Shown: piece by piece, positions 45,875 to 53,162 of the stretch
How positions within the stretch are numbered: the first letter of the stretch is position 1
Layout: each line of letters opens with the position of its first letter
NCBI RefSeq assembly: GCF_014696615.1
Contig: NZ_JACJQJ010000021.1
Location: 1 to 64,000, forward strand
DNA from: Nostoc linckia FACHB-104
Lineage (GTDB): Bacteria > Cyanobacteriota > Cyanobacteriia > Cyanobacteriales > Nostocaceae
DNA: 64,000 nt
Direction: 5' to 3'
Notes under the pieces: generated by a model
Databases searched by the model: none
What the model was told of the DNA's origin: nothing
Seen by the model: only the letters and a program-made list of their open reading frames with translations
Position numbers and translations under genes: made by a program

Positions 45875-46828
45875 TTACCAATCTCGGTAGAGTTTTTCGG
45901 CGTAAAACATAATCTCTTCGTTAGGTAATCTAATTTTGGGTTTTTCTCTGGGATAGAGAGTTTCTACTGCTGTACTGTCTTGTTCTACAACTGTAGCTGC
46001 TGCCTGTAAAACTGAATTTTTAAACAACAATTTCGTTATCGGATTCATAAATTTGGCATACATCAAAATAAATGTTTTGGTAATTTTTTCTGTTTCTGGG
46101 TAGAGAATATGAAATTGAGCAATATCAGCAATAGGTGCTTTACTAAATAAAACTGTAGTTGAAGGAAAAGCGTACTCCAATTGATTATGCATAATCTTGG
46201 GTAATATACCCACAACAGGGTTTTGGAGCATTTCTTTCCAAGTATTGTCTGCTCTAATTAAATTTTGTGTAACTTTGGCGTAATAGCCTTGTGGCTCAAA
46301 AGCAGTTACATTACAAGATGTAATTTTAAACAAGTCTTTGTGTGTGCCATTTTGGTGATTATAGTCATAATTAACCATCAGGTTACTAAGAAAATCACCT
46401 TTAATACTTTTTTCTCCAGTCACACCTAAAAATTCGTATTCATTGGCTACTTTTTGATGTAAATCTGGAATTGGTAATCTCGGTTCATATCCGCCATAAG
46501 TCCAGATACAATCATTACTAACAATTACCTCTAATGCTTTAGTAATTGGCTGGGTATCTTTTTTCTCGGTTTGACAGAGTCTACCTTTACCATCAAATTC
46601 TAGTGCATGAAAAGGGCAAGCAATTGTATCTCTTTCTTGACACACCCAGCCATTTGATAAAGGTGCTTGCATATGGGGACAAACATTATTTAGGGCAAAA
46701 ACATCTCCTTTCGCATTTTGCCAAATAACGTAATCTTGACCATTTAAAGTAATTTTATTGGGTCGATTAATTCCCAACCTTGATTTATGAGCAATTAACC
46801 AAGGCGCACCGGGCAGAATTGGTTCCAT
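45875..46828 (-). CDS. Rieske [2Fe-2S] oxygenase-type protein
   Basis: The 317-residue protein has an N-terminal Rieske domain with CPHMQAPL and CPFHALEFDG (C-x-H and C-x-x-H ligands), and a C-terminal part with NHQNGTHKD, the H-x4-H ligands of a mononuclear iron site. This fits a Rieske non-haem oxygenase alpha subunit, as in some cyanobacterial ring-cleavage or carotenoid-modifying enzymes; the substrate is unknown. It is divergent from a TetR-type repressor over a 272-base region with a perfect palindrome, which suggests direct control by that regulator. Confidence 0.88.
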   Translation of the reverse strand: MEPILPGAPWLIAHKSRLGINRPNKITLNGQDYVIWQNAKGDVFALNNVCPHMQAPLSNGWVCQERDTIACPFHALEFDGKGRLCQTEKKDTQPITKALEVIVSNDCIWTYGGYEPRLPIPDLHQKVANEYEFLGVTGEKSIKGDFLSNLMVNYDYNHQNGTHKDLFKITSCNVTAFEPQGYYAKVTQNLIRADNTWKEMLQNPVVGILPKIMHNQLEYAFPSTTVLFSKAPIADIAQFHILYPETEKITKTFILMYAKFMNPITKLLFKNSVLQAAATVVEQDSTAVETLYPREKPKIRLPNEEIMFYAEKLYRDW

Positions 46829-46987
46829 TCTTCCTCCAATATATTTGATTTTTTTGATTTATTGGATATTTGCGAATAGCTATCTATTGGCGAAAGATAG
46901 ATTTTAGATCTCAGCTAAAATTAAATGAATAAAGCAAATTTACCGACTATCTTGTCGGCTAACTTTTATTAAGGATGTCTGCAAAAA

Positions 46988-47015
46988 TTAATTAACTAAA
47001 TTTTTAGTTAATTAA
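46988..47015. promoter_or_regulatory. 28-bp palindrome, candidate TetR operator
   Basis: Perfect 12-bp arms (TTAATTAACTAA at 46988-46999 and its complement at 47004-47015) around a 4-base spacer, located between the divergent Rieske and TetR genes. A related imperfect site (ttttagttaag half-site) lies at 47051-47070, 31 bases before the TetR start. Two such sites are typical of an autoregulated divergent pair. Binding is inferred. Confidence 0.65.
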
Positions 47016-47100
47016 GAGTAATGTAATAAATTTCATCTAGCCTGTCAACTACTAACCAATTTTTTAGTTAAGATGATTTTCGTGATTCTGATAAAAAACC

Positions 47101-47751
47101 GTGGGTCGTTCAACGCAATCAAAACCAGCATCGAATAAACCGCGCCAGGTGCGGGATGCAGAGGTAACAAAAAAACAGATTCTAGATGCAGCAGAAGCAG
47201 AGTTCGCCAGAAATGGGCTGAGTGGGGCGCGAACAGAGGCGATCGCCAAAGGTGCAGGTGTCACTACAGCGATGATTTATTACTACTTTGAGAGTAAGGA
47301 AGGGCTATATCAGGCTGTAATGCAACGTCCGGCTGTAGAAATGCACGAATGGTTTAAACGGCTAAATCTGGATAGCATACCACCAGAAGAAGCATTAAAG
47401 CTGGTGATCAAAGAAGCGATCGCTTACGAAACTGCACACCCACAACGTGGAATGCTGTGGTTTCAAGAAGCGAACCAAAACCAGGGAAAATATTTTAAAT
47501 TGGGGAATTGGCAAGATAACTTCGGCTACTTAATCAAAATTTTAGAGCGCGGAATGGCAGCAGGTTGTTTTCGCCAAATAGATCCATTTCTTGTCACCCT
47601 GCAAATTGCTGGAGTTTGTACTTTCTACTTCAACGCCCACGAAAACCTCAAGCATGTTAGACCAGATTTACAACTACTGAGTCCAGAAATCATTGAACAG
47701 TATACCGAGCAAGCGGTTAATTTGATTTTGGCAGGTGTGCGGAGGGGATGA
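47101..47751 (+). CDS. TetR-family transcriptional regulator
   Basis: The 216-residue protein has the TetR N-terminal domain (about 20-75: KKQILDAAEAEFARNGLSGARTEAIAKGAGVTTAMIYYYFESKEGLYQAV) and a helical ligand-binding domain. It starts at GTG 47101. It probably represses the divergent Rieske gene and itself through the palindromes at 46988-47015 and 47051-47070. The last six residues (AGVRRG) and stop codon are encoded by the first bases of an STRR array (gcaggtgtgcgg...), identical to 41534-41573, so the C-terminus appears to have been replaced by repeat sequence. Confidence 0.9.
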   Translation: MGRSTQSKPASNKPRQVRDAEVTKKQILDAAEAEFARNGLSGARTEAIAKGAGVTTAMIYYYFESKEGLYQAVMQRPAVEMHEWFKRLNLDSIPPEEALKLVIKEAIAYETAHPQRGMLWFQEANQNQGKYFKLGNWQDNFGYLIKILERGMAAGCFRQIDPFLVTLQIAGVCTFYFNAHENLKHVRPDLQLLSPEIIEQYTEQAVNLILAGVRRG

Positions 47752-47866
47752 GGGAGATGAGGGAGATGAGGGGACAAGGGGACAATAGCAATTACCCATT
47801 ACCCATTACCCATTACCCATTACCCATTACCCATTACCCATTACCCATTACCCATTACCCATTACC
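47731..47866 (+). repeat. STRR array spanning the TetR 3' end and the convergent gap
   Basis: Starts inside the TetR coding end (gcaggtgtgcgg, 47731), continues with gatgaggga units, ggacaag units, then about ten cccatta units to the stop codon of the 7TM-HD gene, which itself falls in 'ccctatccc'. The first 40 bases equal 41534-41573. Confidence 0.9.
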
Positions 47867-50596
47867 CTATCCCTTAGCTATTTTCTCGTTGTTGGTCTTG
47901 AATTTAGGATAAGCAATGCGTTTGTGGTGGAATTGTTGCCAAACTTCTACGAATATTTGAGCGATGTCAGAAACTTCTTCGCGAGTGAGTCCAGAATCTA
48001 CTAGTTGATTGTCTTGCCATCTCGCCCGCAGGATATTATTCAGCATATTGAAAGCTTGTTCTGGTGTTGCATCTTTGAGCGATCGCAATGCGGCTTCACA
48101 GGAATCGGCTAACATGACAATTGCTGTTTCCCGCGATTGGGGAATTGGGCCATCGTAGCGAAAATCAGCGTCTTCTACTTGGATACTAGGATCTTCTTTA
48201 GCCATTTGCTGCGCTTGGTGATGGAAATAAGCAATCAGCATGGTTCCCTGATGTTCTGGAATGAAGGCTTGAATTGCAGTGGGTAAAAGATGTTCCTGTG
48301 CCATCACTAACCCTTCACTAACGTGCTTCTTAATAATCGCTGCACTCTTCCAGGGGTCTTTAATTTCTGTTTCATGTTTATTCGGCCCTCCCATTTGGTT
48401 TTCAATAAAACCAGAGGGGTCGTGCATTTTACCGATGTCATGGTAAAGTGTACCGGCGCGCACTAGTTCCACATCGCATTTGAGGTGTTTAGCTGCGGCT
48501 TCTGCTAATGTGGCTACAAATAAAGTATGTTGAAAGGTTCCGGGCGCTTCTGTTGCTAGTCGCTTTAATAAGGGGCGGTTAGGATTCGCTAATTCTGCTA
48601 ACCGGATCGGGGTGACTAAATCAAAGAGTTTTTCTAAATAAGGACTCAAGCCTAAAGCTACAATACTCCACGCTAAGCCAGATAAAGCAAATAAGCCTGC
48701 TTCTTTGAGAATGAGATACCAAGAAACTGGACTTCCTAGAACTAAGAGAATTAAGTAAATTCCTCCCTGGGTTGAGGCGATCGCAAGACCTAATAAGGCC
48801 AGTTCCTCACGCGATCGCAGTCGTTTGGCCATTAAACTGCCTACTATTCCCCCAGCTGCACCAGCAACCAGGGCAACTTTACTCATTTCCATGCCAATTG
48901 GTAGCACTCCTAACAATAGCCCTACAACTGTGACACCCAAAGATGGGCCGTAAAAGCTACCTAACAATAAACCAATCGCACTCCAGGTAGTATGTAATAT
49001 ACCAAACGTCAGCATCCCTGGAGTACTGAGGGTAAGGAGTAAAATCAACAGGCGATCGCGTTGTCGCAATTTAATTTTTAACCGACGTTCAATAATTACA
49101 AAAATGCCAATTGCTGTAGTGACAATACCTGTCACCTTAATTAACTCTGCCCAGTTAGTCTCGCTATCAATTAATTGATAATGATCTAATACGTGCAATT
49201 GCCACCGGGAAATCTTTTCTCCTTTCTTAACAATTACCTGATCCTTTTGCACCTCAACCATGATTGGTTCTACGTCAGCGGCTACCCGTTGTGCCTGTAG
49301 TTGGGTTTTTGTTTCATCTTTCTTCAAATTCGGTTGCAGCACAGTTAACAATACATTCGCTACTAAAGGTTGTGCTGTTAGCGGTTCTAATTTCTCCACT
49401 TGCAAGTTGACTGTATTCTTTAAAGCATCTTCTGGTAGCCCGTCGGGAATACCTTGAGCGAGAATTCGTGCAGAAATATCGCGGATTAATGTTTTTGTGG
49501 TTACCCAATCTTGATCTGATAACTCTAGAAGAATATTTTCTTGATATATGGTTTTGGATCTGCCAGCTTCGATACGTAATAGCTGTTCCTTAGCTAGCTG
49601 GTATTTTTTCCTTGCTTGGGAGATTTGGGATATCAGTGAAGAATATTTTTGTGCCGAATTTGTGACTCGAAAAATTTCTAGATCTGTGACGGCTTTAAAT
49701 AAGTCGGCGTTGGTAGAAACATTAACTGGTTTTGTATATTCAGGGCTGAGGCTAATAAATGCTTTCCCCGGCTGGATTAATTCTTCTTGCTTGGGGGAAC
49801 CAACGGGAGGGGATGTAGATAATAACTGGTTTGTTTCATTGGTTTTTTTCGCTTCCTGTGTAGTCGCAGAACTGCTGTTTTGGTTAGGTAACAAAAATCC
49901 AACTGGCTGTTTTTTAGTTTTTTCTAACGCTAGTAAGATATTTTTCCACTCTGACTCACTACAAGCGCGCAGATAACTTTGGCTAGTAATAGACAACTGT
50001 AAGGTTTCAGCAAAAGGAAAATCACCACCAGCATCACGAATTTCATCACCTTGATCGAGAATTAGCTGCAAATTATGGTTGATTTGTTCAGTAAGTTGCT
50101 GATCCACCCTGAACATAGGCGGGGAAGTGTTCACCGCAGCTTTGCGTTGCGCTTTGGTTTTTTCGATATCTTCAATTTTGGCTGTGTCGGGGGCTTTAAT
50201 CGTTTCGGGTGCCACAGTATCAACTTTTAGCTTCGGTTGATAATACGATTTGTGCCCGATGACACCTGTCAGCGATACAATTGCGATCGCCAAAATCACC
50301 GAGGAACGGTTTTCATGCACCCATTTGACTCCGATGTTATTGACCAATCGGTGTTCTTGCACCGATTTGGTCATTAACCTGAGTACTATTACTGGTTTTT
50401 GAATGCCGTCACTGGCTTTTGATACATACAAGTGTATGTTCTTAAACAAAGTTTTGGGAATTGTCCCAAAGCTGCTTTGGCTATTTGGATCGCTTACAGA
50501 CCTCAGCAACGTTCCTTTGCGGCGTAGTACTTTATACTGTCTTCGCCATTGAGTAAATTGCTGGGTTAGGGACTTCAAAAATCGCTGATGTTTCAT
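47867..50596 (-). CDS. 7TM-HD (PgpH-type) HD-domain phosphodiesterase
   Basis: The 909-residue protein is organised as follows: a basic N-terminus, a membrane helix (about 98-118), an extracellular 7TMR-HDED domain (about 125-455), a cluster of about seven membrane helices (about 460-660), and a cytoplasmic HD domain (about 680-900) with HTLFVATLAEAAAKHL, TLYHDIGKM, NQMGG, and later HHQAQQ. This layout matches PgpH, a c-di-AMP-degrading phosphodiesterase in other bacteria. The HD metal ligands are present. The stop codon lies inside the STRR array. Ligand assignment in cyanobacteria is inferred from the family. Confidence 0.9.
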   Translation of the reverse strand: MKHQRFLKSLTQQFTQWRRQYKVLRRKGTLLRSVSDPNSQSSFGTIPKTLFKNIHLYVSKASDGIQKPVIVLRLMTKSVQEHRLVNNIGVKWVHENRSSVILAIAIVSLTGVIGHKSYYQPKLKVDTVAPETIKAPDTAKIEDIEKTKAQRKAAVNTSPPMFRVDQQLTEQINHNLQLILDQGDEIRDAGGDFPFAETLQLSITSQSYLRACSESEWKNILLALEKTKKQPVGFLLPNQNSSSATTQEAKKTNETNQLLSTSPPVGSPKQEELIQPGKAFISLSPEYTKPVNVSTNADLFKAVTDLEIFRVTNSAQKYSSLISQISQARKKYQLAKEQLLRIEAGRSKTIYQENILLELSDQDWVTTKTLIRDISARILAQGIPDGLPEDALKNTVNLQVEKLEPLTAQPLVANVLLTVLQPNLKKDETKTQLQAQRVAADVEPIMVEVQKDQVIVKKGEKISRWQLHVLDHYQLIDSETNWAELIKVTGIVTTAIGIFVIIERRLKIKLRQRDRLLILLLTLSTPGMLTFGILHTTWSAIGLLLGSFYGPSLGVTVVGLLLGVLPIGMEMSKVALVAGAAGGIVGSLMAKRLRSREELALLGLAIASTQGGIYLILLVLGSPVSWYLILKEAGLFALSGLAWSIVALGLSPYLEKLFDLVTPIRLAELANPNRPLLKRLATEAPGTFQHTLFVATLAEAAAKHLKCDVELVRAGTLYHDIGKMHDPSGFIENQMGGPNKHETEIKDPWKSAAIIKKHVSEGLVMAQEHLLPTAIQAFIPEHQGTMLIAYFHHQAQQMAKEDPSIQVEDADFRYDGPIPQSRETAIVMLADSCEAALRSLKDATPEQAFNMLNNILRARWQDNQLVDSGLTREEVSDIAQIFVEVWQQFHHKRIAYPKFKTNNEKIAKG

Positions 50597-50661
50597 TACC
50601 TCTGCCTACAGTTGCTTACTTTGATACCTCAAAACAAGACAAACCTAGGGGAAGTCCCCGC

Positions 50662-50867
50662 AAAAGCAACCGCAGTTGCTTGTAACTGAATTTGGTTCAT
50701 ATTTGCCCACAGTCTGATTGTGCAGGCTTGGTTCCTGTAGCCGCACCCTTGAGGGTAAAGGCTGACATCAACCAACCTGATTAATAGGGAACTTCGGAGG
50801 TGGGGTCTAGCGGCCGCCGATTTGCCACAATACCTACCTACAGAGTCAGGTTAAGAGTTTCTTTGGA
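50662..50867 (-). ncRNA. Candidate structured non-coding RNA of about 205 nt, 6S-like architecture
   Basis: On the minus strand a promoter-like pair (AAGACA at 50901-50896 and TATACT at 50879-50874, 16 bases apart) would start a transcript near 50867. Within it, cccac/gtggg arms (50706-50710, 50800-50804) close a bubble. Inside sits a long imperfect hairpin at 50723-50779 with paired blocks caggc.ttggtt/aaccaacctg, agcc/ggct and accc/gggt. A hairpin with TTTT on the minus strand (50664-50681, then 50662) could terminate it. Closing stem, open centre and long terminal hairpin recall 6S RNA. Alternatively it is the 5' leader of the 7TM-HD mRNA. Confidence 0.45.
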
Positions 50868-50873
50868 AATTGT

Positions 50874-50901
50874 AGTATAAACTACTACTAAATTTTGTCT
50901 T
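50874..50901 (-). promoter_or_regulatory. Candidate minus-strand promoter
   Basis: TATACT (-10) and AAGACA (-35, 4 of 6 consensus bases) separated by 16 bases. It faces the structured RNA candidate and the 7TM-HD gene. Confidence 0.4.
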
Positions 50902-50966
50902 GGTTGGATGATTGCTAGGATGGGATTTTTGTTCCACGCCTACAATGCTATTCAGTAGAAATAGCA

Positions 50967-51935
50967 TTAACGCGATCGGATGACGCGAGGCGCTGAGTAG
51001 ACGCATACCTGTAATGGTAGCGATGCTGCTTCCTCAGACATAGTATCTCCCTCTGCTCGTAATTGGCTAGAATTCAGGGCAAAATTATACAATCCTGACC
51101 ACACCGTCACAAGTGGATCAGCTAATCCCACCATCTGGGAAAAATTGCTTAATCCCAAAGTTGTGGAGTTTGCTTGTGAATACAATATCTGCCAAGCCAC
51201 AGGAATACCAGCAGTGCTATTGTATGCCCCTGATAAAGCACCAGTAATTGCACTTACAGTATGTAAGTGTAAACGCTTAGAGTCTTGCCGCCAAACATCA
51301 GCATTTTGAGTAGCCCGTAAAACTGCCAAGCGGTAGTCTTCTAAAGTAGTCAGAAAGCAGTAAAATGCCATAGCAATAGCGTTACTTAGCTTGTCTTCTC
51401 TACTCAACTCAGCTTGCGCCCTGGCTAATCCTGCACCTTGATCCAACAAAGCCTGAACTTTTAATAATTGTTGTGGTAGGGATGTTGGCGTTTCACCAAT
51501 AAAGGCGATTGTTTCGGGAATTAGGGTGCGGATATGGAGTTTTTCAGTCAAGGCTTGAGCGATCGCATACCCAACTGCGAGTGTTCCATCCCGTACCACT
51601 GGGTTATCCTCCCAGATTTCTAACACACGTAGCAAGTTTTGTCGCAATTTAAATGTATTTTCATGAAAAAAAAGTGATACTGGTAGCGTCGCTAGTATCA
51701 CTTTGCCTAAAGTGTTATCAGTGGCAATTAAATCAGGAGATGCTGAAGAGTAATACTTTCGCCAATCATCTACATCTAATCTGCCCACTTTAATTAAACT
51801 TTCAGTTCCTAAAACCGCTATTTTGTCAATGTCATAGTGATCCGAAAATTTTTTGCCACTAGTAGAGCCTAAACTTGCTCCTACTAATGCTCCTAGTAAA
51901 GTTCCACGAAACCGACTCACAACTGAGTAGCGCAT
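50967..51935 (-). CDS. ADP-ribosylglycohydrolase-like protein with degenerate metal site
   Basis: The 322-residue protein follows the ADP-ribosyl-glycohydrolase (DraG) fold: an N-terminal RGTLLGALVGASLGS, a helical bundle, and a C-terminal ITGALSGAYNSTAGIP. The usual first metal motif TDDT is TDNT here, and the second, DxDT before the ITGA(L)xGA stretch, is absent. Loss of Mg ligands suggests an inactive enzyme or a binding protein. Its neighbour is aroQ, 91 bases away on the same strand, but no shared function is known. Confidence 0.75.
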   Translation of the reverse strand: MRYSVVSRFRGTLLGALVGASLGSTSGKKFSDHYDIDKIAVLGTESLIKVGRLDVDDWRKYYSSASPDLIATDNTLGKVILATLPVSLFFHENTFKLRQNLLRVLEIWEDNPVVRDGTLAVGYAIAQALTEKLHIRTLIPETIAFIGETPTSLPQQLLKVQALLDQGAGLARAQAELSREDKLSNAIAMAFYCFLTTLEDYRLAVLRATQNADVWRQDSKRLHLHTVSAITGALSGAYNSTAGIPVAWQILYSQANSTTLGLSNFSQMVGLADPLVTVWSGLYNFALNSSQLRAEGDTMSEEAASLPLQVCVYSAPRVIRSR

Positions 51936-52026
51936 ACATCAAAGATAAAGTATGAAGTGTTAAGGTGTTTGCCCTTGGCGTTCCCGCAAGGTAGGATAAA
52001 GGCTGAAAATCTTGATACTTCATCCT

Positions 52027-52494
52027 TTATCCTTTATCCTTCCTTAAATGATGCACTAACGCTTGTAAGCCTAATAGATAACTTTGCACACCAAAACCAC
52101 TAATTTGCCCAATAGCAATAGGGGCTATGTAGGAGTGATGTCGGAATTCTTCCCGACGATAGATATTACTCAAATGTACTTCCACTGTTGGTAAGTTCAC
52201 ACCCGCAAGCGCATCTCGCAACGCCACACTAGTATGGGTGTATGCTCCCGCATTAATCAAAATTCCTTGGTATTTTCCTAAGGCTTCATGAATAGTATCA
52301 ACTAAAACTCCTTCATGATTAGACTGCATGGGGAAAACTTCCACCTGTAGTTTTTCTCCCGCCGCTACTAACAAGTGGTTAATTTCAGCCAGTGTTAAGG
52401 AACCGTATATTCCCGGTTCTCGCTGTCCTAGCAAATTTAGGTTTGGCCCATGCAGCACCAAAATACTCAAAGGCTGCAACGTCAAGTCTGGCAC
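52027..52494 (-). CDS. aroQ: 3-dehydroquinate dehydratase, type II
   Basis: The 155-residue protein has the type II motifs: [21 protein letters not shown] (with catalytic Arg and Tyr), [35 protein letters not shown] and [23 protein letters not shown]. It acts in the shikimate pathway in the cytosol as a dodecamer. It starts 9 bases after the stop codon of a 44-residue ORF on the same strand, so the two probably share a transcript. Confidence 0.95.
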   Translation of the reverse strand: MPDLTLQPLSILVLHGPNLNLLGQREPGIYGSLTLAEINHLLVAAGEKLQVEVFPMQSNHEGVLVDTIHEALGKYQGILINAGAYTHTSVALRDALAGVNLPTVEVHLSNIYRREEFRHHSYIAPIAIGQISGFGVQSYLLGLQALVHHLRKDKG

Positions 52495-52503
52495 TTCAGG
52501 CTA

Positions 52504-52638
52504 CTAACGACGCGAACGCTCATTCACTGGAATCGGAATCAGTTCCGGTTCCGGCTCACCTTCTGGGCCGAGCAGAGCTTCAATCAGCTTCCGCGCCAAT
52601 TCTTTAAGCTTTTCCAGTACCTTTTCTATATAGTCCAT
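52504..52638 (-). CDS. 44-residue ORF upstream of aroQ
   Basis: The reading from ATG 52638 to TAG 52504 gives an N-terminal amphipathic helix (MDYIEKVLEKLKELARKLIE, residues 1-20) followed by an acidic, proline-rich tail (ending NERSRR). aggag lies 11 bases before the start on the minus strand. The regular helix, the Pro/Glu tail and the 9-base spacing to aroQ suggest a real small gene. No family is recognised. It could be a small membrane-associated or regulatory peptide. Confidence 0.55.
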   Translation of the reverse strand: MDYIEKVLEKLKELARKLIEALLGPEGEPEPELIPIPVNERSRR

Positions 52639-53162
52639 TGAACTGACTGCTCCTGAGATACTACCTCAATTTTGACTTACAGCTACGCAGAACTGGCGTA
52701 CTCTCGCACCTCTGGCCTTGTATTAGGCGATCGCACTCTCCAAATTTAAGGAACGTGCCACATTATAAAATTTTTGTGTTGTGATCTGCCTTACTTATTA
52801 GATTATCACATTCTGGAGAATCCCACGGCTATCAAACTATCGCTTTGCTTGATATTAAGTATTGATGATAATTTTTTCATTAGGCTGAGTAATCTCAACT
52901 GAGATTGATTAAGTAATTGGAGTTCACTGCAATAAATATGTTGCTGAAGTAGTCAGCACTTAAGTTCTGACAACCACGGTTAAATTCCAGACTACCAGAA
53001 CTTTTGCTCTGACTAGGGCTTTATTCAAACCTCAGAATGAGTAACAGAGACTACTAGTACTTCACAACGCCAATAAAGCACCCATGAAAAATTGCTCTTA
53101 AGCAAGACTAGATGGGTGTTTTGATTTAATACTTAAGACTTTATTAAGTCAGCCTTTTTGTA
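52639..53162. other. Gene-free stretch between topA and the aroQ operon
   Basis: About 520 bases. Contains a hairpin near topA (53075-53122) and one gcgatcgc near 52728. It must hold the promoter for the 44-residue ORF and aroQ (leftward transcription from about 52640-52750); no clear motifs were found. Confidence 0.5.
53075..53122. terminator. Hairpin downstream of topA
   Basis: aaagcacccat (53075-53085) pairs with atgggtgtttt (53112-53122) with one mismatch. It lies about 40 bases past the topA stop codon (minus strand). The T-rich side is on the plus strand, so termination efficiency for topA is uncertain. Confidence 0.45.

Larger units (their letters stand above)
50597..50966. other. Region upstream of the 7TM-HD gene with structured RNA candidate
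   Basis: This gap, about 370 bases, holds no ORF but contains a concentrated set of complementary segments described under the RNA candidate at 50662-50867. Remaining DNA is ordinary. Confidence 0.6.
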
